Notes under the pieces: generated by a model | What the model was told of the DNA's origin: nothing | Seen by the model: the letters and a program-made list of their open reading frames with translations, nothing else | Databases searched by the model: none | Part shown: one piece after another, positions 1-6,402 of the stretch | Layout: the number at the start of each line of letters is the position of its first letter | Position numbering within the stretch: position 1 is the stretch's first letter | Made by a program: the position numbers and the translations under genes | Assembly: GCA_028820945.1 (NCBI GenBank) | Contig: JAPPHW010000188.1 | Coordinates: 1 to 10,322, forward strand | DNA length: 10,322 nucleotides | Reading direction: 5' to 3' | Source: Defluviicoccus sp. | GTDB taxonomy: Bacteria; Pseudomonadota; Alphaproteobacteria; MPNO01

Positions 1-81
1 GGCCAGACCGCCCCGAGAGGACGATCACGCCCTCCAACTGCCGCATTTAGGGTAAATTTTTTCGGCCAAGGAGGTTTTTGC

Positions 82-144
82 ATGTTTCGATCCGGACTCT
101 TTTTGGGGAAGCGCGGCCGGCAATTTCGCCGCGAACGACCGTGA
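82..144 (+). CDS. possible 20-residue Arg-rich small ORF or leader peptide
   Basis: An ATG at 82 is preceded by AAGGAGG at 68-74 with a 7-nt spacer, which is close to an ideal ribosome binding site. It follows an AT-rich patch (about 48-62, TTTAGGGTAAATTTTTT) that stands out in this GC-rich sequence. The frame encodes only 20 residues, MFRSGLFLGKRGRQFRRERP, and stops with TGA at 142-144. I do not recognise the product. It could be a leader peptide, a small basic protein, the remains of a decayed gene, or chance. The frame runs convergent with the permease gene that ends at 202. The support is the ribosome binding site and its spacing alone, so confidence is low. Confidence 0.2.
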   Translation: MFRSGLFLGKRGRQFRRERP

Positions 145-183
145 GCCTAAAGCCTATCCGTTTCGAACGGAATCCTTCTCCTT

Positions 184-222
184 CCGCGCACGCGCGCCCG
201 CTCAGCGCGCGCGCGTGCGCGG
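184..222 (-). terminator. strong GC hairpin across the permease stop codon, possible mRNA 3' end
   Basis: A perfect 14-bp inverted repeat (CCGCGCACGCGCGC at 184-197, its complement at 209-222) encloses an 11-nt loop containing the stop codon (202-204) of the last ABC permease gene. No T-tract follows in the direction of transcription; the next bases on the minus strand are purine-rich (GAAGGAGAAGG). It therefore does not fit a classical intrinsic terminator. It may stabilise the 3' end of the transporter mRNA or assist factor-dependent termination. The stem is seen directly; the role is inferred. Confidence 0.4.
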
Positions 223-1098
223 ATCGAGCGAGTCGCGGAGGCCATCGCCCATGTAGTTGACCGATAGCACGGTGAGAGAAATCGCGAGGCCGGGCCACAG
301 AACCCGGCCGGGATATTGGTGCAGGTAGTCGGTGGCATCGAACAGCAGGCGGCCCCATGTCGCGAAGTCCGAGGGAAATCCGAGTCCGAGAAAAGAGAGG
401 GCGGATTCGGTGATGATGGCGTTGGCCATGCCCAGCGTCGCCGAAACCATGATGGACGACAGAACGTTCGGCAGGACATGGCGCCGCGCGATCCGGTGCT
501 CCGGCACCCCGACCGCCCGCGCCGCGACCACGAATTCGCGCTCCTTCACGGTCAGGACCTCGCCGCGGACGACGCGGGCGGTCTGCATCCAGCCGGTGAC
601 GCCCATCACCCCGACCATGAGCACGAATATCCCCGCCTCGGGTCCGAAAGCGGCCCGCAGCGCTTCGCGAAACAACAATATGACGACGAGCAGAAGGGGC
701 AGAAGGGGAAGAGCCAGAAAGAGGTCGGTGAGGCGCATCAGCGGGCCGTCCAGCCAGCGCACGAAGCCCGCCAGGAGCCCGACGAGGCCGCCGATAAGGA
801 GCGAGAGCAGCATCGCGGCGACGCCGACGGCCACCGAAGCGCGCCCCCCTGCCATCAGGCGCGCCAGCATGTCCCGCCCGAGCTGATCGGTGCCGAGCGG
901 ATGGGAAAGGCTCATCCCCGAATTCCGCGCCCGGATGTCGATGAACTGGGGATCGACGGTCCAGATCGTCGGACCGAACGAGACGAAAACCAGGATAAAG
1001 ACAAGGAAGCAGAAACCCAGCAACGCTCCCTTGTGGCGCATGAATTGCCGCAAGGCGCGGCTCCCGCGCAAACGCCGGCGGGGACGGGCCTCAACCAT
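202..1098 (-). CDS. ABC transporter permease, DppC/OppC type
   Basis: This is a 298-residue inner-membrane permease subunit of a peptide/nickel/opine-class ABC importer, a normal length for the DppC family. A basic cytoplasmic N-terminus (residues 1-22) leads into the first membrane helix at about 25-47. The family hallmark HPLGTDQLGRDMLAR follows at 66-80. Further hydrophobic helices lie at about 88-112, 124-144 and 156-172, with two more near 220-240 and 268-284. The EAA-type cytoplasmic loop that docks on the ATPase is at about 188-213 (FVVAARAVGVPEHRIARRH...). The ATG start at 1098 overlaps the end of the upstream permease gene by 8 nt, which indicates translational coupling and a heterodimeric permease. 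The transported solute cannot be told from the sequence. The matching ATPases are not in the window. Confidence 0.93.
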   Translation of the reverse strand: MVEARPRRRLRGSRALRQFMRHKGALLGFCFLVFILVFVSFGPTIWTVDPQFIDIRARNSGMSLSHPLGTDQLGRDMLARLMAGGRASVAVGVAAMLLSLLIGGLVGLLAGFVRWLDGPLMRLTDLFLALPLLPLLLVVILLFREALRAAFGPEAGIFVLMVGVMGVTGWMQTARVVRGEVLTVKEREFVVAARAVGVPEHRIARRHVLPNVLSSIMVSATLGMANAIITESALSFLGLGFPSDFATWGRLLFDATDYLHQYPGRVLWPGLAISLTVLSVNYMGDGLRDSLDPRTRAR

Positions 1099-2098
1099 AG
1101 CGAATCCTCGGATCGAGAATACCGAGCAGCAGGTCCGCCAGCAGGTTGCACGCGACGATCAGCACCGCGAAAACGAATGTCAGGGTTTGCACCGTCGGCA
1201 GATCGCTGGCCTGGATCGATGTGATCAGGAGGTGTCCCAGACCGTTAACCTTGAAGATCTGCTCTGTGATGATGGCGCCGCCGAATATACCCGGGACGCC
1301 GAGCGCGACGACGGTCACAACCGGACCGACGGCGTTTCGCAGGACATGAACGAAGATCACTCTCCGCTCCGACATGCCCTTGGCCCGCGCGGTGCGAACG
1401 TAATCGAGGTTGAGGTTATCGAGCGCGGACGCCCGCATGAAGCGGCTGATCTGCGCCGCGTTGTATAGCGCGAGCACCGTGACGGGCATTGCCATCTGCC
1501 GGAGTTGAAACAGGAGACTGTCCCAGCCGGTGACCGTGTGCGTGGTATCGTAGATGGACGGAAACCAGCCGAGCTCGACGGAGAAGACGACGATCATCAA
1601 CACGCCGCTGAAGAAGGTGGGCACGGAGAACCCGATCATGGAGACGAAGGTTCCAAGCTGATCGAACCATCCGTACTGGTGCCGGGCCGAGAAGATCCCC
1701 ACCGGGAGCCCGATCGCGATTCCCGCCAGATAGGACAGCCCGACGACCCACAGCGTTTGCGGCAGCCTCTCGATCACGAGATCGACCACGGGAGAACGTG
1801 TTTGCCACGAAATCACCCTGTGCCGATCGCCGGCGAGATCGAGCCCCGTGAGTTGCGACATCAGGTGCAGCGGTTCGTTGACGAAGAACTGCTGGAGCCA
1901 GAGCAGGTAGCGGACGTGTATCGGTTCGCCCAGCCCGAGCGACACGCGAATCTTCGCCTTCACCTCCGGCGGGATCGTCAGCGGCAGCTGCGCGGTCGGG
2001 TCGCCCGGTGCCAGATCGAGCAGAAGGAACAGGATCAGGCTGATCAGGAGAAGGGTCGGAACGGCGATGAGCACGCGCCGAAGGGTATAGACGGGCAT
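1091..2098 (-). CDS. ABC transporter permease, DppB/OppB type
   Basis: This is a 335-residue inner-membrane permease, the usual DppB length, and the partner of the DppC-type protein encoded just downstream. The N-terminus has the classic DppB opening: a first helix (about 8-30) ending in LAPGDP. A long periplasmic segment follows (about 35-105, with EVKAKIRVSLGLGEPI at 45-60). Four to five further helices follow. The EAA loop is at about 232-257 (DYVRTARAKGMSERRVIFVH), and a late GAIITEQIF...GLGHL segment at 274-290 is also typical. The stop overlaps the next start by 8 nt. The start lies 52 nt after the binding-protein gene, with only a weak GAGG-like ribosome site about 10 nt upstream. It is probably co-transcribed with the binding protein. 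The family call is firm; the substrate is unknown. Confidence 0.93.
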   Translation of the reverse strand: MPVYTLRRVLIAVPTLLLISLILFLLLDLAPGDPTAQLPLTIPPEVKAKIRVSLGLGEPIHVRYLLWLQQFFVNEPLHLMSQLTGLDLAGDRHRVISWQTRSPVVDLVIERLPQTLWVVGLSYLAGIAIGLPVGIFSARHQYGWFDQLGTFVSMIGFSVPTFFSGVLMIVVFSVELGWFPSIYDTTHTVTGWDSLLFQLRQMAMPVTVLALYNAAQISRFMRASALDNLNLDYVRTARAKGMSERRVIFVHVLRNAVGPVVTVVALGVPGIFGGAIITEQIFKVNGLGHLLITSIQASDLPTVQTLTFVFAVLIVACNLLADLLLGILDPRIRYG

Positions 2099-2150
2099 GT
2101 TCCGGACGCCTCAAACCGATGCCGTCGCGGGCGCTACGGCGGCTCGCGCC

Positions 2151-3848
2151 TCACCGGACGCGATGCCAGTCGGCGATATTCCAGATTTCGCTGTCCCAGG
2201 TGTTCAGCCGCACCCCGCCGAGGGAGCGGGCATGCGCTGACACGCGCCCGCGGTGAACCAGCGGGATCAACACATAGTCCCGGACCAGCATGTCGTTCAT
2301 TGCCTTGGCCAGCCGGGCCCTCTCGGCGATGTCGCCCGTCTTCGCCAACTCGGTGAGAAGGCGATCGTAGGCCTCGCTGCAATAGCGGGGCACGTTCGCT
2401 CCCTGCCACTGAGAGGCCGGCCGGGGTTCGTTACCGCAACGCCATGAGCCGAGATAGGGTTCCGGATCCGTCCCTTCGAAATTGTTGGCGTACATCTCGA
2501 TGTCGGCGAAGAACTTTTGATACGTGTCCGGACTGCCGGGGTCGCCTCCGAAGAACACCGAGGCGTCGATATTGCGGAGTTCCGTCTCGACCCCGATTTT
2601 CGACCACCATTGCTTGATCAGGGCCTGGAAGTCCTGCCGGACCGCGTTGGTCGAGGTCTGGAACAGGATGGAGAGCCGCGCGCCGCCCTTTTGCCGTATC
2701 CCGTCCGGGCCGGGCCGCCATCCGGCCGCGTCCAGCAGGCGATTCGCGCCCTCGATGTCTTGTTGGAGACAATCGTCGTTCGCTGTGGACGCGTAGATCT
2801 CGGGCGCCGGAACCACGTTGCAGGCCGGGCGTCCGGCCTGCCCGTAGCCGATCTCGACGAGAAGCTTGCGGTCGATGGCCATCGACAACGCCCTGCGAAC
2901 CGCGCGGTCCGTCAGGAAAGGATGCGGATGGACGCGCGTGGAGCGTGCCTTGCCCCGCTCGGGGGACGGATCGGCCAGGTTCACCACCAGCCGCTCGACA
3001 AGGGTTCCGAAACTCGAGACGACCGTTCCCTTGCCGGCTGTCTCCATGCCGCGCAGCACATCCGGGGCGAGCTGCAGGTTCCAGGCATAATCGAACTCGC
3101 CGGTCGCCAGCACGGCGCGCGCGGCAGCAGCCGCGTCGCCGCCGCCCTTGAACGTGACGGTAGCGAAGCGGGGCTTCGCCGGATCGCGGTAGCGGGGGTT
3201 GGCTTCGAGGGTGATCACGTCGTTCGGCCGGAACTCGGTCACACGGAACGGCCCCGTACCGACGGGCCGGAAATTGGCCTCGGTGCATTCCGGTGCCCGC
3301 GCGCCCTTGCAATCGCCGAACTGGGCCTTCTGCAATATCGGCGAGGTGGCCGCCACGAAAGGACCGTACGGGTAGGGCTTGGGCACGCCGAAGGTGACCC
3401 TGACGGTGAGATCGTCGAGCGCCTCGACCGACGTCACGTCGTCGAATTTGGCGAGTTGGGAACAGCCGCCGGCGGGATCCAGGCAGTACTCGGCGGTAAA
3501 CGCCACATCGGCGGCCGTGACCGGGCTTCCGTCGGACCAGACCAGGCCTTCGCGCAGTTTCCATGTCACGGTTCTGAGATCGGCCGAAACCCCGCCGTTG
3601 GCCACCGTGGGCACCGAGGCGGCAAGCCAGGGAGTCAGATTTCCGGACTGGTCGAACCGGGCCAGCGGCTCGAGAATCATCGACGCGGCTTCAAGGTCCT
3701 TGGTCCCACCCGATAGGTAAGGATTGAGGATCGACGGGGCCTGCCAGTAAATGATGCCTGCGTGACCGTCGCGTCCCCGCTCCGCCGCCGCCCCGACAGA
3801 AACGAGAAAGGCGCCAATGGCCAAGGGCGCCAACCGAGCCAGCCCCAT
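2151..3848 (-). CDS. periplasmic solute-binding protein, ABC importer family 5 (DppA/OppA-like)
   Basis: This is a 565-residue extracellular binding protein of the SBP_bac_5 family, slightly longer than the usual 500-540. Residues 1-22 (MGLARLAPLAIGAFLVSVGAAA) form a signal peptide, with likely cleavage after the Ala run. Family landmarks follow in order: LNPYLSGG (41-48), LEPLARFDQSGNLTPWLA (59-76), WKLREGLVWSDGSPVTAADV (96-115), GTGPFRVTEF (198-207), VRRALSMAIDRKLLVE (317-332), ANRLLDAAGW (368-377). It captures the solute and delivers it to the two permeases encoded directly downstream. The ATG at 3848 is chosen because it begins the signal peptide and has GGGAG 8 nt upstream; the frame stays open back to 4001 but that extension has no secretion signal. 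The protein has several Cys residues (122, 129, 180, 188, 343, 360, 471, 490), which is notable for this family and may mean disulfides. Confidence 0.93.
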   Translation of the reverse strand: MGLARLAPLAIGAFLVSVGAAAERGRDGHAGIIYWQAPSILNPYLSGGTKDLEAASMILEPLARFDQSGNLTPWLAASVPTVANGGVSADLRTVTWKLREGLVWSDGSPVTAADVAFTAEYCLDPAGGCSQLAKFDDVTSVEALDDLTVRVTFGVPKPYPYGPFVAATSPILQKAQFGDCKGARAPECTEANFRPVGTGPFRVTEFRPNDVITLEANPRYRDPAKPRFATVTFKGGGDAAAAARAVLATGEFDYAWNLQLAPDVLRGMETAGKGTVVSSFGTLVERLVVNLADPSPERGKARSTRVHPHPFLTDRAVRRALSMAIDRKLLVEIGYGQAGRPACNVVPAPEIYASTANDDCLQQDIEGANRLLDAAGWRPGPDGIRQKGGARLSILFQTSTNAVRQDFQALIKQWWSKIGVETELRNIDASVFFGGDPGSPDTYQKFFADIEMYANNFEGTDPEPYLGSWRCGNEPRPASQWQGANVPRYCSEAYDRLLTELAKTGDIAERARLAKAMNDMLVRDYVLIPLVHRGRVSAHARSLGGVRLNTWDSEIWNIADWHRVR

Positions 3849-4136
3849 GATGCACGCTCCCGTGGTCGCTCTACCGGCGGTGCCGAGACCGCACCAGCAT
3901 GGACTGGCGCATCGATAATTGACTGGCCGACCGCCGCGCCATGATGCGACATGCCCGCGTCGACTCGCAAGAGACGACGCCGACACCCGCTCATTGTCCA
4001 AGTCCGATCCCGCTACCCTGCCACCCCTATACTCGGCTCCTCCCGGACACCGTCCCGGACCCGGAGATCGGCGGCCGCGACCGCGAGCCGGTGGCGGACG
4101 AGGTCCCGCGCCCGATCGACCCGCGCACCGCCGCCG
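3849..4136 (-). promoter_or_regulatory. intergenic gap expected to hold the transporter promoter
   Basis: This 288-nt gap separates the stop of the alpha/beta hydrolase from the start of the binding protein, both on the minus strand. It is long enough for a separate promoter for the transporter genes. I see no convincing sigma-70 pair or sigma-54 (GG-N10-GC) site. The only AT-rich spot is around 3911-3922 (ATCGATAATTGA), which includes an ATCGAT palindrome. It holds no gene that I can support. Confidence 0.3.
3857..3861 (-). promoter_or_regulatory. ribosome binding site fixing the binding-protein start
   Basis: On the minus strand GGGAG (3857-3861) lies 8 nt before the ATG at 3848. It supports that start over the longer open frame reaching 4001, and it agrees with where the signal peptide begins. 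Confidence 0.65.
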
Positions 4137-4937
4137 CTATCGTGTGTCCGAACGCGCGGAAAGGAACTCTTCGACGGCGGCGGTGAATTCCACCGGGCAC
4201 TCGACGTTCGAAATATGCCCGGCGCGGGCGAGTTCGACGAATTGCGAGCCGCGCACCGCCCGGTGCATCTCGCGCATCGCCTCCGGGGGGACGCCCGTGT
4301 CCTGGCCGCCCGCGACGAACAGGGTCGGAGCGCGGATCTCCCCCAGCCGTTCCCGATAGTCGAGGCCCAGCAGGGCATGCACGCAACCGGCATACCCCGC
4401 GGCCGAGGTCCCGGCGACCATCGACACGAGCGTCTTCGCCGCGTCCGGTTGCGACGCCAGGAACGCGCCGCTGCACCAGCGCTCGACGGTCGGTTCCGCC
4501 AATCCCGACATCCCCTCGCGCCGGATCGCGGCGATACGCCGCTCGCGCGCGCCGCGCAGTTCGGGGGGATTGTCCGGCCGGGCGTTGGCGACGACGACGC
4601 GATCGAGGCGTTCGGGGTGCCGGAGCGCGAGGCCGACGGCGGTCATCGCACCGATGGATAGGCCGACGACGTGGCTCCGGCCGACCCCGATCGCATCCCA
4701 GATCGCGACAACGTCGTCGGCGAGCATGTCGAGGCTGTACGGCCCATCCGTCGCCGTGCTGCCGCCATGTCCGCGCGTGTCGTATCGCAGAATTCGATAG
4801 CCGGCGGCGAACGCGCGCGCCTGTTCGTCCCACATCGTAAGCTCTGTCGCGAGCGCGTTGCTGAAGGTGAGCCAGGGCGCCCCTTCCCGCCCGGAAATTA
4901 CGCAGTTGAAGCGGATGCCGTTCGCATCGACGATCAT
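4137..4937 (-). CDS. alpha/beta hydrolase, 3-oxoadipate enol-lactonase (PcaD)-like
   Basis: This is a 266-residue cytoplasmic alpha/beta hydrolase, the usual PcaD length. In the beta-ketoadipate pathway PcaD opens 3-oxoadipate enol-lactone to 3-oxoadipate. Visible family marks are SNALATELTMWDEQ (26-39), RYDTRGHGGS (51-60), the nucleophile elbow GLSIGAM with Ser94, the acid Asp213 in GGQDTGVP, and the catalytic His241 in AGHISNVE, which is very PcaD-like. The ATG at 4937 is preferred because GAGGGGG (plus 4943-4949) lies 5 nt upstream and the protein then begins at the normal first beta strand. The frame stays open to 5090, but that extension would overlap the divergent gene. There is no fused PcaC domain, and no other pca gene is nearby. 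A related lactone, ester or amide may therefore be the true substrate. The family is sure; the substrate is only likely. Confidence 0.82.
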   Translation of the reverse strand: MIVDANGIRFNCVISGREGAPWLTFSNALATELTMWDEQARAFAAGYRILRYDTRGHGGSTATDGPYSLDMLADDVVAIWDAIGVGRSHVVGLSIGAMTAVGLALRHPERLDRVVVANARPDNPPELRGARERRIAAIRREGMSGLAEPTVERWCSGAFLASQPDAAKTLVSMVAGTSAAGYAGCVHALLGLDYRERLGEIRAPTLFVAGGQDTGVPPEAMREMHRAVRGSQFVELARAGHISNVECPVEFTAAVEEFLSARSDTR

Positions 4938-5073
4938 TCGGACCCCCTCGGGCACAGGATCGAGCGTGGCCCGGAACCGGCCGGCGGGCAACCCGGCGGC
5001 GCCGTGCGGCTTGCGGGCCCCGGGATATTTCGCGACGCTCGCCCAGTTCGGGCTTCGCGCAAGGGAGGAAACC
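4938..5073. promoter_or_regulatory. divergent promoter region between hydrolase and triple RidA gene
   Basis: Both flanking genes start outward from this 136-nt gap, so it should carry the promoter for each, possibly with shared control. It ends on the plus strand with GGGAGG (5063-5068), the ribosome site of the RidA gene 5 nt before its ATG. I could not identify a clear -35/-10 pair on either strand. The only AT-rich core is GGATATTTCG near 5030-5039. No regulator gene lies next to it. Confidence 0.4.
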
Positions 5074-6270
5074 ATGGCGGCGCCGCGCAAGGAAATCCGT
5101 CTCGACGATCTGATGGAACCGATCAGCCACTACACCGATGCGGTGCTCTGCGGCGATTTCCTCTACCTGTCGGGAGCCGGACCGTTCGACGGGGACGGAG
5201 CCCTGATCGGCGAGGGCGACGTAGTCAAGCAGTGCGAAGCGACCTGCGCCAATATCGACAGGGTACTCTCCGCCGCCGACATGTCGCCGAGCGACGTGGT
5301 CTATTTCAAGGTGCTGATGGAAGAGGTGAACGACGGCCCCAGGATCAATCCGGTCCGCGCCGACTTTCACGGCGACTCCCGTCCCGGCAGCACCCGGGTC
5401 GGGGTGGGACATCTCGCGCTGCCCGGCATGTTGCTGGAAATCGAGTGCGTCGCCTACAAGCCGGCGAACGGCGGGCCGCCGAAAGAGGAAATCCGGTGCG
5501 AAAGCCTTTTCGAACCGCCCAGCCACTATGTCGATGTCGTGAAATGCGGCGACTATGCCTTCATCTCCGGAACCGGGCCGGTCGGCCGTGACGGCAGCGC
5601 GGTGCTCTGGGGCGATCCCGGCAAGCAGGCCTTCAAGACGATGGAGAACATGGAGGTCATGCTGGATGCTGCGGGCATGGGTTTCCAGGACGTCTGCAAG
5701 GTCGTCTGTTACCTGGAGAACGTGCGGGATCGGTCGCAAATCAACGTCGCGCGCAAGCACTTCTTCGGCGACAGCCGGCCCTGCAGCACCCTGTTCGGGG
5801 TGCGGCGCCTCGCGATCCCGGGGATGAACCACGAGATCGAGGCGATCGCGTACAGGCCGGGCGACGGAGCCCCGCCGCGAACGGAGTTTCGCGTGCCCGG
5901 CATCCACGAGCCCATCAGCCACTACACCGATGCCGTGCAAGCGGGCGATTTCCTGTTCGTTTCGGGCCAGGGTCCGTTCGACGACGCCCTCGGACTGCCG
6001 GGCGATACGATGACGGCGCAGGCCACGCAGATGCACGACAACCTGCAACGCATCATGGCCGAGGCCGGTTTCGGTTTCGAGGACGTGGCGAAGGTCACCG
6101 CGTATCTCGACGATTGCGACGAACGCCGGGAGCTGAATGCGGTGCGCAAGACATATTTTGGGCCCCACAGGCCGGCGAGCACCCTGTTCGGCGCCAACCG
6201 GCTCGCCCTCGACGGCATGAAGGTGGAGCTCGACGCGATCTGCTACCGGCCCGGGGGAGGCGCGCTGTAG
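5074..6270 (+). CDS. three-domain RidA/YjgF-family protein (tandem triple fusion)
   Basis: This is a 398-residue protein made of three consecutive RidA (YjgF/YER057c/UK114) domains, where the family norm is one domain of about 130 residues. The units are 3-134, 135-266 and 267-398. Each opens with (A/P)P-basic-x-E-(I/F)-R, then EPxSHYxDxV, then a GD...SGxGP strand (17-38, 149-170, 281-302), and closes with RPxST...E(I/L)(E/D)...Y. Classical RidA is a homotrimer that hydrolyses reactive enamines/imines using an Arg in a P-A-R-S motif. Here that position is Ser in every unit (Ser106, Ser238, Ser369), as in Rid subfamilies not expected to have this activity. The family Glu is kept (122, 254, 385). 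The ATG at 5074 has GGGAGG 5 nt upstream. The gene runs divergent from the PcaD-like hydrolase and convergent with the UbiD operon. A role in aromatic or amino-intermediate catabolism is inferred from the neighbours. Confidence 0.9.
   Translation: MAAPRKEIRLDDLMEPISHYTDAVLCGDFLYLSGAGPFDGDGALIGEGDVVKQCEATCANIDRVLSAADMSPSDVVYFKVLMEEVNDGPRINPVRADFHGDSRPGSTRVGVGHLALPGMLLEIECVAYKPANGGPPKEEIRCESLFEPPSHYVDVVKCGDYAFISGTGPVGRDGSAVLWGDPGKQAFKTMENMEVMLDAAGMGFQDVCKVVCYLENVRDRSQINVARKHFFGDSRPCSTLFGVRRLAIPGMNHEIEAIAYRPGDGAPPRTEFRVPGIHEPISHYTDAVQAGDFLFVSGQGPFDDALGLPGDTMTAQATQMHDNLQRIMAEAGFGFEDVAKVTAYLDDCDERRELNAVRKTYFGPHRPASTLFGANRLALDGMKVELDAICYRPGGGAL
5080..6267 (+). repeat. three in-frame tandem 396-bp coding units in the RidA gene
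   Basis: The units are 5080-5475, 5476-5871 and 5872-6267, each 132 codons, and they fill the gene except for the first two codons and the stop. The repeats are diverged at the DNA level, but a 20-nt stretch (ATCAGCCACTACACCGATGC) is identical in unit 1 (5122-5141) and unit 3 (5914-5933). The linker is part of the repeated unit, which shows that duplication covered the whole domain plus linker. Confidence 0.88.
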
Positions 6271-6299
6271 TCCCGCATCTCCTTCGCCGCCAGGCCCGT

Positions 6300-6337
6300 C
6301 CCTCGATACGGCGCTGGCGCGCCTACTCGGGATGAGG
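6300..6337 (+). repeat. 38-nt palindromic intergenic element, copy 1
   Basis: The element begins CCCTCGATACG and ends CTACTCGGGATGAGG, with a central small hairpin GGCGC-TGGC-GCGCC (6310-6323). It is the inverted counterpart of the element at 6359-6396. A T5 run (6341-6345) lies 17 nt after the inner stem on the plus strand and may help end the RidA transcript. It resembles short palindromic repeats scattered between genes in alphaproteobacterial genomes; that likeness is from memory. Confidence 0.7.
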
Positions 6338-6358
6338 GAATTTTTCCTGCCGCTCCGA

Positions 6359-6396
6359 CCTCACCCTGAGTAGCGGCGAAGCCGCGTATCGAAGGG
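6359..6396 (-). repeat. 38-nt palindromic intergenic element, copy 2 (inverted)
   Basis: The sequence starts CCTCACCCTGAGTAG and ends CGTATCGAAGGG, with an inner perfect stem GCGGC-GAA-GCCGC (6374-6386). Its reverse complement aligns along the full 38 nt with the copy at 6300-6337, with few mismatches and one gap each way. The two copies are 21 nt apart, so transcripts from either side could fold into one long hairpin. It starts 6 nt past the UbiD stop codon, which suggests a role in ending or protecting both convergent mRNAs. Confidence 0.72.
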
Positions 6397-6402
6397 CGCT
6401 TT

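Noticed and set aside
158..170. Small hairpin CCGTT-TCG-AACGG downstream of the permease genes as a terminator
   Set aside because: The stem is only 5 bp and no T-run follows on either strand.
3911..3922. AT-rich ATCGATAATTGA upstream of the binding protein as a -10 box
   Set aside because: No matching -35 element lies at the right spacing on the minus strand, so I do not call a promoter there.
3849..4001. A longer start for the binding protein at 4001
   Set aside because: The extra 51 residues lack a signal peptide and would bury the real one. The ATG at 3848 has a good ribosome site and begins the signal peptide.
4938..5090. A longer start for the PcaD-like hydrolase at 5090
   Set aside because: It would overlap the divergent RidA gene and add 51 residues absent from the family. 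The ATG at 4937 has GAGGGGG 5 nt upstream.
4027..6168. A long open minus-strand frame antisense to the RidA gene and running into the hydrolase region
   Set aside because: It is a GC-driven shadow: the plus-strand frame has three clear RidA domains and a strong ribosome site, while the antisense product shows no recognisable domain and only low-complexity Arg/His-rich sequence.
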